Of a stretch of DNA of 64,000 nucleotides, positions 37,491 to 46,112 are shown piece after piece (within the stretch, counting starts at the first letter, position 1; every line of letters starts with the position of its first letter). Position numbers and translations under genes: made by a program. The stretch spans positions 62,001 through 126,000 of the forward strand of contig NZ_BPEV01000005.1 in assembly GCF_019654955.1 (NCBI RefSeq). The letters are read 5' to 3'. Source of the DNA: Shewanella sp. KT0246. GTDB taxonomy: Bacteria > Pseudomonadota > Gammaproteobacteria > Enterobacterales > Shewanellaceae. The notes below the pieces were generated by a model that did not search any database, was not told the DNA's origin, and saw nothing but the letters and a program-made list of their open reading frames with translations.

Positions 37491-39404
37491 TTAGTTGGTA
37501 CCAATGTATTTATCTAAGAAAGCTAATATGGCTTTATTGGCTTCTAAAATATTATCTTCGTTATAGAAACCATGGCCTTCTTTATCTTTCACTAACCACT
37601 CATATGGGTGACCTTTTTTATCTAAGGCTTCTTTGAGTGCTAATGCATGTTCAAAGTGAGCGCGTTGATCATCCTCACCATGAATAATCAGTACTGGCGC
37701 ATTCAGTTTATCGACATTACGACTTGGAGATTGCGCAATAAGTTCAGCAGAATCTGTACCAAGTGTCGTGTTCAGGTATGCCCCTCCCCATGTCGCACCT
37801 TTAATATCGCCTTCATCAAACATCATAGGCAAGTCATAAACACCGACATACCCAATGGCGCACTTATACATTTCAGGAGCCCTAATTGCGCTTTGTAAGG
37901 CACTGTATCCACCAAAGCTTGCTCCAAAAATACAAACCCGTTCTTTATCTGCTACCCCTGTTTGAATGGCATAATTAAGGGCTAAAGTAATGTCGTCCTG
38001 TATCCCTGTGCCCCATTGGCCGTAACCTGCTTCCATAAAGCTTTTTCCGTAACCTTCAGAGCCGCGAAAGTTCACTTTAAGCACGGCATAACCGGCATTA
38101 GCCAACATTTGAGCTTGTGGATCAAATTGCCAATAGTCTCGATAATGCGGGCCTCCATGAGGCAATACCACTGTCGGTAAATTTTGCTTTTTGCCTATTG
38201 GCAATGTCAGATACCCATTAAGCACTAAGCCGTCTGGTGTTTTGATTCGAAAAGGTTCGGTAGATGCTTGTTGTTCTTTTTTAATCCATTGCTGACTAGA
38301 CAATAAAAATCGCGCTTTCATCGTGTCGGTATTGAATATATAGAACGAGCCAGGGTTGCGATCACTAGAAACACGCACCACCATTTGCTTACCATCTTTG
38401 GTTTTACTGGTAATTTCGACACTATCGCCATTAAATGCTTGAATTAAGGCTTTGTGTAACTTCGCTTCCTGAGTATCTGGTTTAATAAAAATATAGCTAG
38501 AATAGTCTTCATCTAATCTCAAGCCATAGACTTCGTTTAAGTCAGAACTAATGGCATAAGTTGGGTCAGCAATCTCACTGCGATATAAAAAGGTTTCTTT
38601 TTCAGTTTCTAAATCATACCGGTACAGCCCTTGCGGTTTATTCTCTTCAGTTTTTAACGCATAAACTGATTTATTATCGCTACTAAAAGCCAGTGGGGTA
38701 AATTCACCTTCAAACTTTGACTCAAAGGGCTGCCAGTCTTCCCCCTTACCTTCGGAGTAATAAATTTTAGTGTCAAAATTCTTATCGGTACCGACTACAA
38801 ACCTTGGCACACTATCGTTATCCACTAAAAACTGACTGTAAGAAATGGGTGCCCGTTTAACTCGACGTTCTTTACCAGTATAGACATTAAGCTTGGTCAC
38901 CTCAGGCAATACATTACCGTCTCGGCTCAGCAATCGCTTGGTAATTAATACGTGCTTTTTATCATCCTCGAGTTTATCCAGTAAAAATCCACCATAACCA
39001 GAATAAGCAATGCCTGACTGAGCGCGAATACCGAAAATCATTTTTCGCTTAGAGCCATCATAATTAACCGCAAAAATTTCACCCAAATTAATCGGTTGCT
39101 CTAATCTCCCACGGCTTTGTACCACTTGAACAATCACCCGTTCATTGTTAACCCAGTAATAATCTGCAGGTTGATCCCGACCACTGGAATTAAGCGCAAA
39201 AGTGAGTTCAAAGTTGTCGGTACGCAAAAAAGCGAGCTTCTTCTTGCCTTCATCATTCATTAATACGGCTAAATGCTTGCCGTCAGGGGATATTTTGACA
39301 CTGTGGTAATCACTGTGACGAGAATAGTCTTCTACTGATGCCGCAAAAGTGACATTGGAAATGCACAACAGCACTCCCCATACCATCATTATGATGTACT
39401 TCAT
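37491..39404 (-). CDS. S9-family (prolyl oligopeptidase/DPP-like) serine peptidase
   Basis: A 637-residue exported peptidase. A Sec signal (about 1-22, cut after TFAA) is followed by a beta-propeller region and then the alpha/beta-hydrolase domain. The catalytic Ser is in CIFGASFGGYSALQ, Asp in IIHGEDDQRAHFEHA, and His in KDKEGHGFY. AAGGAG precedes the ATG at 39404; the earlier in-frame start at 39479 is unlikely. It acts in the periplasm or outside the cell on oligopeptides, probably as food processing. Single gene. Confidence 0.92.
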   Translation of the reverse strand: MKYIIMMVWGVLLCISNVTFAASVEDYSRHSDYHSVKISPDGKHLAVLMNDEGKKKLAFLRTDNFELTFALNSSGRDQPADYYWVNNERVIVQVVQSRGRLEQPINLGEIFAVNYDGSKRKMIFGIRAQSGIAYSGYGGFLLDKLEDDKKHVLITKRLLSRDGNVLPEVTKLNVYTGKERRVKRAPISYSQFLVDNDSVPRFVVGTDKNFDTKIYYSEGKGEDWQPFESKFEGEFTPLAFSSDNKSVYALKTEENKPQGLYRYDLETEKETFLYRSEIADPTYAISSDLNEVYGLRLDEDYSSYIFIKPDTQEAKLHKALIQAFNGDSVEITSKTKDGKQMVVRVSSDRNPGSFYIFNTDTMKARFLLSSQQWIKKEQQASTEPFRIKTPDGLVLNGYLTLPIGKKQNLPTVVLPHGGPHYRDYWQFDPQAQMLANAGYAVLKVNFRGSEGYGKSFMEAGYGQWGTGIQDDITLALNYAIQTGVADKERVCIFGASFGGYSALQSAIRAPEMYKCAIGYVGVYDLPMMFDEGDIKGATWGGAYLNTTLGTDSAELIAQSPSRNVDKLNAPVLIIHGEDDQRAHFEHALALKEALDKKGHPYEWLVKDKEGHGFYNEDNILEANKAILAFLDKYIGTN

Positions 39405-39741
39405 GGTAGCTCCTTGAAATCTATCTATTACAGATAGTTTTATCCTTAAAAATTCACCTAATGTTAGGTAACAAATCAATGCTCAAGTTAGAAGTAAACA
39501 GGGTTATATTAAGAGGTATAATTGATATTCCCGCTTCCTTGGGCAAATGATTCCTGACATAAATATTATGCTATGACGAATTTTGCAGCGTTTGTATTAT
39601 AGATTCAACAGTAACTTTGTTATTTATAATCAATCACTAGCAATACAGATATTAAGACTATGGTTTGTTTAAAAAACAGTCATTTTATCTATCAAATTCT
39701 ACGGCTTCGAATTGTTAGTTGTTTGTAGTAAAATAAATTCC
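39405..39741. other. Intergenic region between S9 peptidase and structured leader
   Basis: AT-rich region with divergent promoters. I see no ORF. The structured part starts at 39742. Confidence 0.4.
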
Positions 39742-39836
39742 GAGGACGACCTCAGTTTATTGGTAAAATCACTATTCAGTGCTTTACTCCAATAGATATT
39801 CATACGGGGACGGCCCCATCTGACTAATTTCCAGAT
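39742..39836 (+). promoter_or_regulatory. Structured 5' leader with four hairpins
   Basis: Four hairpins follow in series. A: GAGG-ACGA-CCTC (39742-39753). B: TATTGG...CCAATA with inner CACT/AGTG (39758-39794). C: GGGG-ACGG-CCCC (39806-39817). D: ATCTG...CAGAT (39818-39836). The SD TAGGAG starts in the last stem, followed by six bases and the ATG at 39848. A and C share the pattern GRGGACGRCCYC. I know no riboswitch of this shape; it may control translation of the next gene. Confidence 0.45.
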
Positions 39837-39847
39837 AGGAGCCGCCA

Positions 39848-40561
39848 ATGTACCGACCTCAGTTTTTAACTCTATTTTTCATCGCTATAGTTAATCTTAT
39901 TTCCCCAGCTTCAGATGCAAACGACAGCCACTTTGGCATGCATGGCATGACCCTGTTTGGTAGTCATGAAGGCTTATTTGCATCGCATCTACCTATGTAT
40001 CACCAACCACACAATGTGCAAATGGTGATGCAATTTCACTTCCGAGATCCCGATATTGATAATGCGGTAAAACAAAAGCTAACCCAACAATCAAACCAAG
40101 CAGATCAGTTATGGACCATAGTACCAAAGCCTTTTGATTTAATGCGTTTGCACCCTATACATACTAATCCCCTGAACCACTTGCAGATCGATGTTGTTGA
40201 AGGCCACTTTGAACGAGGTGGTAACACCCGTTATTCGGCTCAAGAAATTGTGATTGATAAAGTGATAGTTTTCTCCGAACTCAGTATGTTGACCGATCAA
40301 AATAAAGCGCCAAATGCGCAGTATTTGGTGATTGCCGCCAATGCTGAAAGTCAGCATCATTTTTTAATTAAACTCATTGAAAATCGGCCGGAAGCAGACC
40401 ACCTTTTACGGGTAGTTGACCATAAATTCTCAGCCCAACCCCAAGTCACTGTCCCGTTAATTGGAAACTTGCACCCTAATATTGATGCGCTCGCTAAAAG
40501 TCTTTCAATTAAGCCACAACAACTGATTGAAATTTATCTCGAAACAGGCGAGTTACAATAA
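39848..40561 (+). CDS. Exported protein of unknown function
   Basis: A 237-residue protein with a Sec signal (about 1-24, cut near SDANDS). The mature part has His-rich stretches early on (HFGMHGMTLFGSHEG, HLPMYHQPHNVQMV), then alternating strands. No Cys-pair or known motif was found. It starts behind a structured leader with TAGGAG as ribosome site. Its stop codon abuts the ATG of the amidotransferase gene, so the two are co-translated. The His content might point to metal binding, but that is inference. Confidence 0.65.
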   Translation: MYRPQFLTLFFIAIVNLISPASDANDSHFGMHGMTLFGSHEGLFASHLPMYHQPHNVQMVMQFHFRDPDIDNAVKQKLTQQSNQADQLWTIVPKPFDLMRLHPIHTNPLNHLQIDVVEGHFERGGNTRYSAQEIVIDKVIVFSELSMLTDQNKAPNAQYLVIAANAESQHHFLIKLIENRPEADHLLRVVDHKFSAQPQVTVPLIGNLHPNIDALAKSLSIKPQQLIEIYLETGELQ

Positions 40562-41224
40562 ATGCTGAGTAAAAAAATGCGAAAACTCAAATTAGTTATC
40601 ATTCAACACCACCCTGCTGAAGGCGCAGGGCGAATAACTGGTTGGGCTGATAATCATCAGCATCAAATCACTCTCTTTATGGCGCCCCATAGCGAGTTAC
40701 CGAAACTCGCTGACATTGATGGTTTAATCATATTAGGTGGTCCGATGGATGTGATTGATAACCCGCCTTGGATGCAAGAAGAACTCGCGCTTATCAAGCA
40801 AGCTGTTCAGTTGGATATGCCTATTCTTGGAATATGCTTAGGAGCACAACTGCTAGCATCAACTTTAGGCGCTAGCTTAGACACTTTGAGTACACCTGAA
40901 TTAGGCTGGCAAACTGTAAAACTTTCAACGGGTCACTCAATGCTGGTACCACAATGGCATTACCAAGGGTTTAACTTTACTGAATCTAAAGTAAAAATAA
41001 GCGCTAGCTCAATGAGTTGGCCACAACAGGTGTTTCATCATCAACGGCAAATTGGCGTTCAATTTCACCCGGAATGGAATGCAAAACAAATTAAAGCGTT
41101 ACAGCAAGCTTTTGGTGAAGATTGCCCTTTTGATGTAAATAGTGAAAAAGATGAGTTAATTCAATCAGCTCAAAAAGAGCTCGAAGAGTGGTTTTATCAT
41201 CTTCTTAATAGTACCTTCAAATAA
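40562..41224 (+). CDS. Class I glutamine amidotransferase (GMP-synthase-like)
   Basis: A 220-residue protein of the triad-type amidotransferase fold. The nucleophile is in ILGICLGAQLL (Cys), and the His-Glu pair is in VQFHPEWN. The segments DIDGLIILGGPMDV and PELGWQTV are typical of the group of stand-alone GMP-synthase-like glutaminases/peptidases (YfeJ-like). It overlaps nothing but begins at the base after the stop of the unknown exported protein. A start at 40577 (MRKLKL) is also possible. It hydrolyses glutamine or gamma-glutamyl compounds; the acceptor is not known. Confidence 0.88.
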   Translation: MLSKKMRKLKLVIIQHHPAEGAGRITGWADNHQHQITLFMAPHSELPKLADIDGLIILGGPMDVIDNPPWMQEELALIKQAVQLDMPILGICLGAQLLASTLGASLDTLSTPELGWQTVKLSTGHSMLVPQWHYQGFNFTESKVKISASSMSWPQQVFHHQRQIGVQFHPEWNAKQIKALQQAFGEDCPFDVNSEKDELIQSAQKELEEWFYHLLNSTFK

Positions 41225-41226
41225 CG

Positions 41227-41266
41227 AAATGCCCTGTTAATGGAGACTCATTAACAGGGCATTTTT
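41227..41266. terminator. Bidirectional rho-independent terminator
   Basis: A perfect 16-bp stem AAATGCCCTGTTAATG / CATTAACAGGGCATTT with a 6-base loop and T5 on the right. It ends the amidotransferase unit. Confidence 0.92.
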
Positions 41267-41298
41267 AGATGTAATACAATCATTAATAGCAGGAAAAA

Positions 41299-42822
41299 CT
41301 ACTCACATTGAGCTTTACCGCTAGCATAACAGCTTGGTTGACGTGGGCACACCGCACCCCGTGAGCAGATCACTCTGGCATCGTTTTCAATTCCACGTTC
41401 AATCCAATTAATATTGAGGATTTTTGCCACACTGGTGAGATCGGCTTTTATCGCCTTAGGTATCGCGACTAAGCCGCCATTATCAACACAAGCTTGTTTT
41501 AAGTCTTGGGTAATTTTGTCGGCATCTTTACCTTGCGCTTCAATGGCGGGGTTTAAATCTATCCCTGCACATAACACATGTGGATTACCCGCTGAATCAT
41601 CGACTTTTATTGATTCACAACAGTAAATTCGCGGCTCATTACCCACATTCAAAATAGATATTTGCGCTGAGGTTCCTGTTGATGGTTCATTGATTTTTCT
41701 AAATACAGCCCAATGATGACAAGGATCTTCCACAATGCGCATATTGCCCCAAGGCAGTGGAATACCATTGCCGCGATACACCGCTTTAAGCTTACCTGGT
41801 GCATACGCATCAAAGTAATGCCAATGGGGGTAAGGAGAGACAACTGTCATTCTGCGCATGGCAACCGACGCCGATACTTGTAACTGTTTATGGATATCAA
41901 TTTCGTAGCCATGACGATCTAATAGCTGTCTGAATGGCACTTTAGGGCAGAGTAATGCCCCTGCAAAAAAGCTTGATTCAAAATCACGCCATGCATGCAA
42001 GATATCTTGGGCATTAAGTGTGTTTGACTGCACAGTTGCATCATCATCCGCCTCAACTCGACGCCCCGATGTCATGACACTTTTCAGGCCATCTTTATTG
42101 TGGAGCACGCAATGTCCAATGTGCACTGCCAAGTCATATTTAAGCCTTGGCGCATTGGATTTGAGCGCTTTATTGATAAAAATTGTCGCAGGTGGTTCAA
42201 AAAATGAGGTGGTTAACCGAGAAGAACGAGCGCCAGTTTCATCTAACACTTCAGTCGGAACTTCATCAATCCATTTGATTTTAAGCCCCATACTCTTAGC
42301 AATGCTAAGCATCTCATCAGCGCTAAGCGGCATCTGTTTTCTGCCAATATCTTCAGCGGCGCGTTCTAAATCTGGAAAGTGATTTTGATGATGTTCTTGG
42401 TGAGCACGAATAAGTAACTGGGCAAATTGTCTGCCTGATGTGCCTGTTTGTGACAGCATTTCAGGTATCGCGATTTGTAAAATGTCATTCGAAAATAGAA
42501 AACTTGGCTCGAGTGGCATACCGCTAATACCGCCACGGCGTCCCTTTTCAGGGGTGATTGATTGCTCTTCTGGCATGTCATCTAAAAACCAGTCGACATC
42601 TTTTTGGAACACGGTGGCAATCACCGCCAGCATGCCAGCACTGGGCACTCTTTTACCCCGTTCTATCATTGATAGATACGACACCGAAGGCGCAGAACTC
42701 GAATCAACACGTATACATCTGGCCGACAAATCTTCCATTGTCAGATGATTACGTTTACGCAGATTGCGAATCTTTGTACCCAGGAAATGTGACTTTCTCA
42801 TCAAGCTTTGTTCATTACGCAT
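41299..42822 (-). CDS. ScfR/RamB-like transcriptional regulator (XRE HTH + ImmA/IrrE-like)
   Basis: A 507-residue regulator. The XRE-type HTH lies at about 12-85 (LRKRNHLTMEDLSARC, YLSMIERGKRVPSAGMLAVI). A DUF3612/DUF2083-type short-chain-fatty-acid domain follows, with PSFLFSNDIL, SSFFAGALLCPKVPF and a zinc-protease-like stretch LKYDLAVHIGHCVLH. The C-terminus is Cys-rich (ARVICSRGAVCPRQPSC, YASGKAQCE). Relatives such as RamB and PrpC-type regulators control propionate and glyoxylate-cycle genes. Here it is divergent from a malate-synthase-derived protein, which fits the same metabolic theme. A start at 42801 (MRKSHF) is also possible. Confidence 0.8.
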   Translation of the reverse strand: MRNEQSLMRKSHFLGTKIRNLRKRNHLTMEDLSARCIRVDSSSAPSVSYLSMIERGKRVPSAGMLAVIATVFQKDVDWFLDDMPEEQSITPEKGRRGGISGMPLEPSFLFSNDILQIAIPEMLSQTGTSGRQFAQLLIRAHQEHHQNHFPDLERAAEDIGRKQMPLSADEMLSIAKSMGLKIKWIDEVPTEVLDETGARSSRLTTSFFEPPATIFINKALKSNAPRLKYDLAVHIGHCVLHNKDGLKSVMTSGRRVEADDDATVQSNTLNAQDILHAWRDFESSFFAGALLCPKVPFRQLLDRHGYEIDIHKQLQVSASVAMRRMTVVSPYPHWHYFDAYAPGKLKAVYRGNGIPLPWGNMRIVEDPCHHWAVFRKINEPSTGTSAQISILNVGNEPRIYCCESIKVDDSAGNPHVLCAGIDLNPAIEAQGKDADKITQDLKQACVDNGGLVAIPKAIKADLTSVAKILNINWIERGIENDARVICSRGAVCPRQPSCYASGKAQCE

Positions 42823-42824
42823 TT

Positions 42825-42865
42825 TGTAAAATTCACACTGTAAAATTTTTATTGTGAAATTGTAG
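42825..42865. promoter_or_regulatory. Direct repeats upstream of the ScfR/RamB-like gene
   Basis: TGTAAAATT occurs twice, at 42825 and 42839, and a TTTTATTGTGAAATTGTAG segment follows. The first copy forms TGTAAAATTCACA, whose ends are inverted (TGT/ACA). They resemble the TTTGCAAA-type sites of RamB regulators and are placed to control the gene at 42822 and its divergent neighbour. Confidence 0.4.
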
Positions 42866-43019
42866 TGAAAAATACACTAGACTACAAATTAAGCAATCGG
42901 GAAACAGTTTTTGGAAATCGTTCACCGCAGCTTGCAACTTGAATCAAAGCTAAGAGAAGTAACACTGAACTGACAGATTGACCAGACAGTGTAATGACCC
43001 AAACGAAGAGGATAAGGTT

Positions 43020-43538
43020 ATGACTATGACTACAATGCACACCAATACAGCAGCTCACAACCTTAACAGCTTCATTGAGGAACAATTTGTGGCGACCAGT
43101 ACTAACGCTGATAAAATTACCAATGCGAAAGTATTTTTAGATGACAACTTCCCGCTAACCGAAGGCACACATGCCGATGTGAGTAGCTATGTTATTTACT
43201 ACACTCATCTTTTAGCGTTTATGAAAGATGGCAGCCAATGTGGATTACAAAATCCGTGTCAGTTTGTTGCTCTAACGGGACATAAAAGCGACCCGACATC
43301 AGTGGTATTAAAAAATAACGATACCCATGTTGAAGTATGCTTTGACAGAAATGGCGAGCTAGGCGCTAACGATCCTGCTCACATTGAAGATATTCAAGTG
43401 GCACTGCCAATTAAAAACTTACCGACACCTTACAAACAATGGGTAAGCATGCTGCATTCTCGCTGCTTACCTACTGAAGGAAATTGCAAAGTGTTTACTG
43501 CAAAAGATGGCACTGATTACGCACTTCACCAGCGTTAA
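43020..43538 (+). CDS. Free-standing malate synthase G clasp-domain protein
   Basis: A 172-residue protein with no other recognisable domain. Residues of about 35-130 line up with the region that E. coli malate synthase G (GlcB) has just before the catalytic Asp/Glu part: FLDDNFPLTEG (GlcB FLDESLPLENG), PCQFVALTGHK (PAQFVGYRGDA), VVLKNNDTHVEVCF (ILLKNNGLHIELQI), DPAHIEDIQVA (DPAHINDVIVE). The end matches a later part of the same domain: VFTAKDGTDYALHQR (GlcB HYTAADGSEISLHGR). The barrel segment that separates them in GlcB is replaced by about 25 residues, and no catalytic residue remains. GAGG and AAGG precede the ATG; a start at 42978 is less likely. It faces the ScfR/RamB-like regulator. 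Confidence 0.75.
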   Translation: MTMTTMHTNTAAHNLNSFIEEQFVATSTNADKITNAKVFLDDNFPLTEGTHADVSSYVIYYTHLLAFMKDGSQCGLQNPCQFVALTGHKSDPTSVVLKNNDTHVEVCFDRNGELGANDPAHIEDIQVALPIKNLPTPYKQWVSMLHSRCLPTEGNCKVFTAKDGTDYALHQR

Positions 43539-43574
43539 TCAGCTCGATAAGCCACTAGATTACATTGCACTCTC

Positions 43575-43601
43575 AAGGTCGGCATCATTGCCGGCCTTTT
43601 T
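43575..43601 (+). terminator. Rho-independent terminator
   Basis: A 9-bp stem AAGGTCGGC / GCCGGCCTT (one G-T pair), 6-base loop and T5 tail, 37 bp past the malate-synthase-like gene. Confidence 0.85.
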
Positions 43602-43652
43602 GTCAGTGAATACAAACCTCTCCTCCTGTCGCACCAACAATTAGCTAATAAT

Positions 43653-43665
43653 GCACTAAAATAGC
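43653..43665 (+). promoter_or_regulatory. GCACTAAAATAGC motif upstream of cynS
   Basis: This motif recurs as GCACTATAATAGC upstream of the FNT gene (47072). It resembles half of the NtrC site (GCACTATATTGGTGC) and sits about 55-65 bp upstream of the -24 element of cynS. Confidence 0.45.
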
Positions 43666-43717
43666 CGTGCTCCTATCCTATAAAAATTAACTTGCTGATT
43701 AATATACTATTTAATAA

Positions 43718-43733
43718 TGGTCTAACTCTTGCG
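43718..43733 (+). promoter_or_regulatory. Sigma-54 promoter of cynS
   Basis: TGGTCTAACTCTTGCG has TGG and TTGC at the exact -24/-12 distance (10 bases between GG and GC). The predicted start is about 12 bases on, at ~43744, which leaves a 29-base leader with AGGAA before the cynS ATG. Confidence 0.55.
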
Positions 43734-43772
43734 CGTTCTTATAGACGTTTATCATGCCTATAGGAATTTATA

Positions 43773-44213
43773 ATGAATAAAGAACAAGTGGTTGAAGCAA
43801 TTATTTTAGCGAAACATGCCCGCCAACTAAGCTGGCAAAATATTGCAGATGAGTTAGAAATGGGCTGTGTTTGGGTCACCTCAGCATGTTTAGGCATGAA
43901 CAGCATGCCAGAGAACGTCGCCGATAAATTGTGCCAGCTACTTGAGCTTCCTGCAGGTTCACAAGCTGCGCTCACGGCTTACCCAACCAAACAATGGCAA
44001 CGTGATGTACCACAAGATCCACTGGTCTATCGCCTCTATGAGGTGGTTGGTGTATATGGCGACACATTGAAAGAAGTCATTCAGGAGCAATTTGGTGATG
44101 GCATAATGAGCGCCATTGATTTTTCAATGGATGTTGCAAAACAAACTGATCCTAAGGGCGATAGGGTCGTGATTACCATGAACGGTAAGTTTTTACCTTA
44201 TAAAGCATGGTAA
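43773..44213 (+). CDS. cynS: Cyanate hydratase (cyanase)
   Basis: A 146-residue enzyme that turns cyanate and bicarbonate into ammonia and CO2, a way to gain nitrogen or to detoxify cyanate. The N-terminal helical domain contains KHARQLSWQNIADELEMGCV, and the C-terminal catalytic domain has PLVYRLYEVVGVYGDTLKEV (catalytic Arg and Glu), GDGIMSAIDFSMDV (catalytic Ser) and the end NGKFLPYKAW, all as in E. coli CynS (156 residues). No carbonic anhydrase (cynT) is adjacent. A candidate sigma-54 promoter precedes it. An FNT channel lies downstream on the other strand. Confidence 0.97.
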   Translation: MNKEQVVEAIILAKHARQLSWQNIADELEMGCVWVTSACLGMNSMPENVADKLCQLLELPAGSQAALTAYPTKQWQRDVPQDPLVYRLYEVVGVYGDTLKEVIQEQFGDGIMSAIDFSMDVAKQTDPKGDRVVITMNGKFLPYKAW

Positions 44214-44309
44214 TTAATCCTTGATAGCCTGATGAAAGCTCGATATCGGGTTTGTATTAACGCAGTACTCTTGCTGCTGCGTTAATACTGACAAGCATTA
44301 AGGTCGTGC

Positions 44310-46031
44310 TTAATAAAATAAGGCTATCACTAACCCTAGTGCTAATAAGAAAGATAAACGCTGCCAAAATAAAATGGGGTCTTTATCAATATAAGGCGTG
44401 TGCTCACGTATTGATTTAGGGTGAGGATGTTTAAGGTTATAAATAAATTCCGATACTTCAGCAGTGCGTTTTGACGGGGACACTTCAAGAGCTTTTTCAA
44501 GGGCATAATCTACCCACTGAGGCACTGCGGCATTTCTACTTCGGGCAGGAACATAGCGTAAGCTTTGCTGCGCTTTTAACGTCGTTGCTTTGGCAACATC
44601 CACCCCGTAGGGCAACTGACCTGTCAGCATTTGATAAGTTATTACCGCCAGAGAAAAAATATCACTGCGACCATCGCCAAGCTCACCCACAAAATATTCA
44701 GGAGCACTGTATTGGGCCGTACCCAAAATGTGGTCATCAATCCCTTGAGTTTCAATGATTCCTGCAACAGCTGTCGCACCGAAGTCAATAATTTTGACCA
44801 CACTTTCTGTGGTGATCATGATGTTTTCAGGGCGTAAATCTTGGTGCACCATCTCTTGTCTGTGCATAGCTTGTAACCCCCGAGCGATTTGAACCACTAT
44901 CGTTCTCACTGAATCTAAATCGGGCTGTTCATGATCGTGGATCCATTGGGCTAGCGTGCAACCTTCAACATACTCTGTTGCCGTGTAAAGGTAACCCTTA
45001 GGAACACGTGACTTAACTGGTTTTAATAAATGCGTGTTAGATACCCTTTGTGCCACCCATTCTTCCATTAACAAGGTTTCTAAGTGGTCTTCATTTTGGC
45101 GCATTTCATCAGAAGGAACCTTAATTGCCACACGCTGACCAGAGGCTGTATCTTGAGCTAGGTAAACTCGGCTGCGACTACTCACATATAGTTCACGTTG
45201 AATCACCACATCTTCGAATTCTTGGCCGCTATGTAATGGTGGCGGTAAAGGGAGTCGATTCAATAACTGTTTGAACTCATTGACGTCTGGATCAGGTAGA
45301 GAATCTACCCGCACAATTTGAATACTCAAATTATCATCGCTACCAGCATCAAGCGCTTGCTGAACCAGCTCTTGCGCAACATTGGCTAAATCGCTGTTTT
45401 GCTCTATTGCATCATTAATGGCATTGGCAATGGTTCTCGTTGGTAAAAACTCGTGCACACCATCAGTGGTCAATACAAAAATATCGCCCAAGTTAATCGA
45501 GCAGGAGTGATAATCACTATTGAGTAACGGGTTAATACCTAATGCTTGATTAAGGTAACTGACTTCATCGTCGACATAACGTCGATGATCTTCTGTTAAT
45601 TGCTCTAAACTATTCCCGCTCAATTGGTAGATGCGAGAATCACCACAATGAAAAATATGTGCTGTATTTGATTTAAACACTAACCCACTAAAAGTGCAGA
45701 CATAACCTTTATTCAAGTCATGACGATGCGGGCCATTTTGGCTTTGAGCATATAGCCAATGATTAAGTGCCTGCAGCACTTTAAGCGCTGATTTTTTAAC
45801 TGACCAGGCTTCAGAGGTTGCATAGTAATCACTGATAAAATTACTTATCGCACTTTCACTGGCAACACCACTGACTTCACTAGAACTAATACCATCAGCA
45901 ATCGCAACCACTACGCCTTTACTATGTATCAAGGCATTATCTGGTTGCATACTGCCACAGCAATCTTGATTGATCTGCTTTAGTCCGCAAACGCTTTGTT
46001 GTGCAATCGTGAGTTTAAGCAAATTTTGCAT
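44310..46031 (-). CDS. PP2C phosphatase-Ser/Thr kinase fusion
   Basis: A 573-residue protein. The N-terminal PP2C-type phosphatase (about 10-240) has metal-site segments VAIADGISSSEVSGVASE, VFKSNTAHIFHCGDSRIYQL and FVLTTDGVHEFL, then DNLSIQIV. The C-terminal kinase (about 265-530) has RVAIKVPS (Lys), HQDLRPENIMI (catalytic loop with HQD in place of HRD), IIDFGATAVAG and a C-terminal membrane anchor (FLLALGLVIALFY). As I recall, such bifunctional proteins accompany nitrate/nitrite transport genes in many gammaproteobacteria. It follows the FNT gene on the same strand, 81 bp apart, probably as one operon. The target is not known. Confidence 0.9.
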   Translation of the reverse strand: MQNLLKLTIAQQSVCGLKQINQDCCGSMQPDNALIHSKGVVVAIADGISSSEVSGVASESAISNFISDYYATSEAWSVKKSALKVLQALNHWLYAQSQNGPHRHDLNKGYVCTFSGLVFKSNTAHIFHCGDSRIYQLSGNSLEQLTEDHRRYVDDEVSYLNQALGINPLLNSDYHSCSINLGDIFVLTTDGVHEFLPTRTIANAINDAIEQNSDLANVAQELVQQALDAGSDDNLSIQIVRVDSLPDPDVNEFKQLLNRLPLPPPLHSGQEFEDVVIQRELYVSSRSRVYLAQDTASGQRVAIKVPSDEMRQNEDHLETLLMEEWVAQRVSNTHLLKPVKSRVPKGYLYTATEYVEGCTLAQWIHDHEQPDLDSVRTIVVQIARGLQAMHRQEMVHQDLRPENIMITTESVVKIIDFGATAVAGIIETQGIDDHILGTAQYSAPEYFVGELGDGRSDIFSLAVITYQMLTGQLPYGVDVAKATTLKAQQSLRYVPARSRNAAVPQWVDYALEKALEVSPSKRTAEVSEFIYNLKHPHPKSIREHTPYIDKDPILFWQRLSFLLALGLVIALFY

Positions 46032-46112
46032 TAAAGCTTCCTTGCCGCCACAACAATTACAGTGTCATTAACGTAACCGTGTGGCGGTAAGAACTCACTT
46101 AAGTGTCCAATA

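Noticed and set aside
42020..42382. 120-codon ORF opposite the ScfR/RamB-like regulator
   Set aside because: It is the antisense of a gene with recognised domains; the composition is that of a reverse-strand shadow.
43653..43670. Full NtrC palindrome before cynS
   Set aside because: TGCAC and GTGC arms are present but 10 bases apart instead of 7, so only the shared half-site motif is reported.
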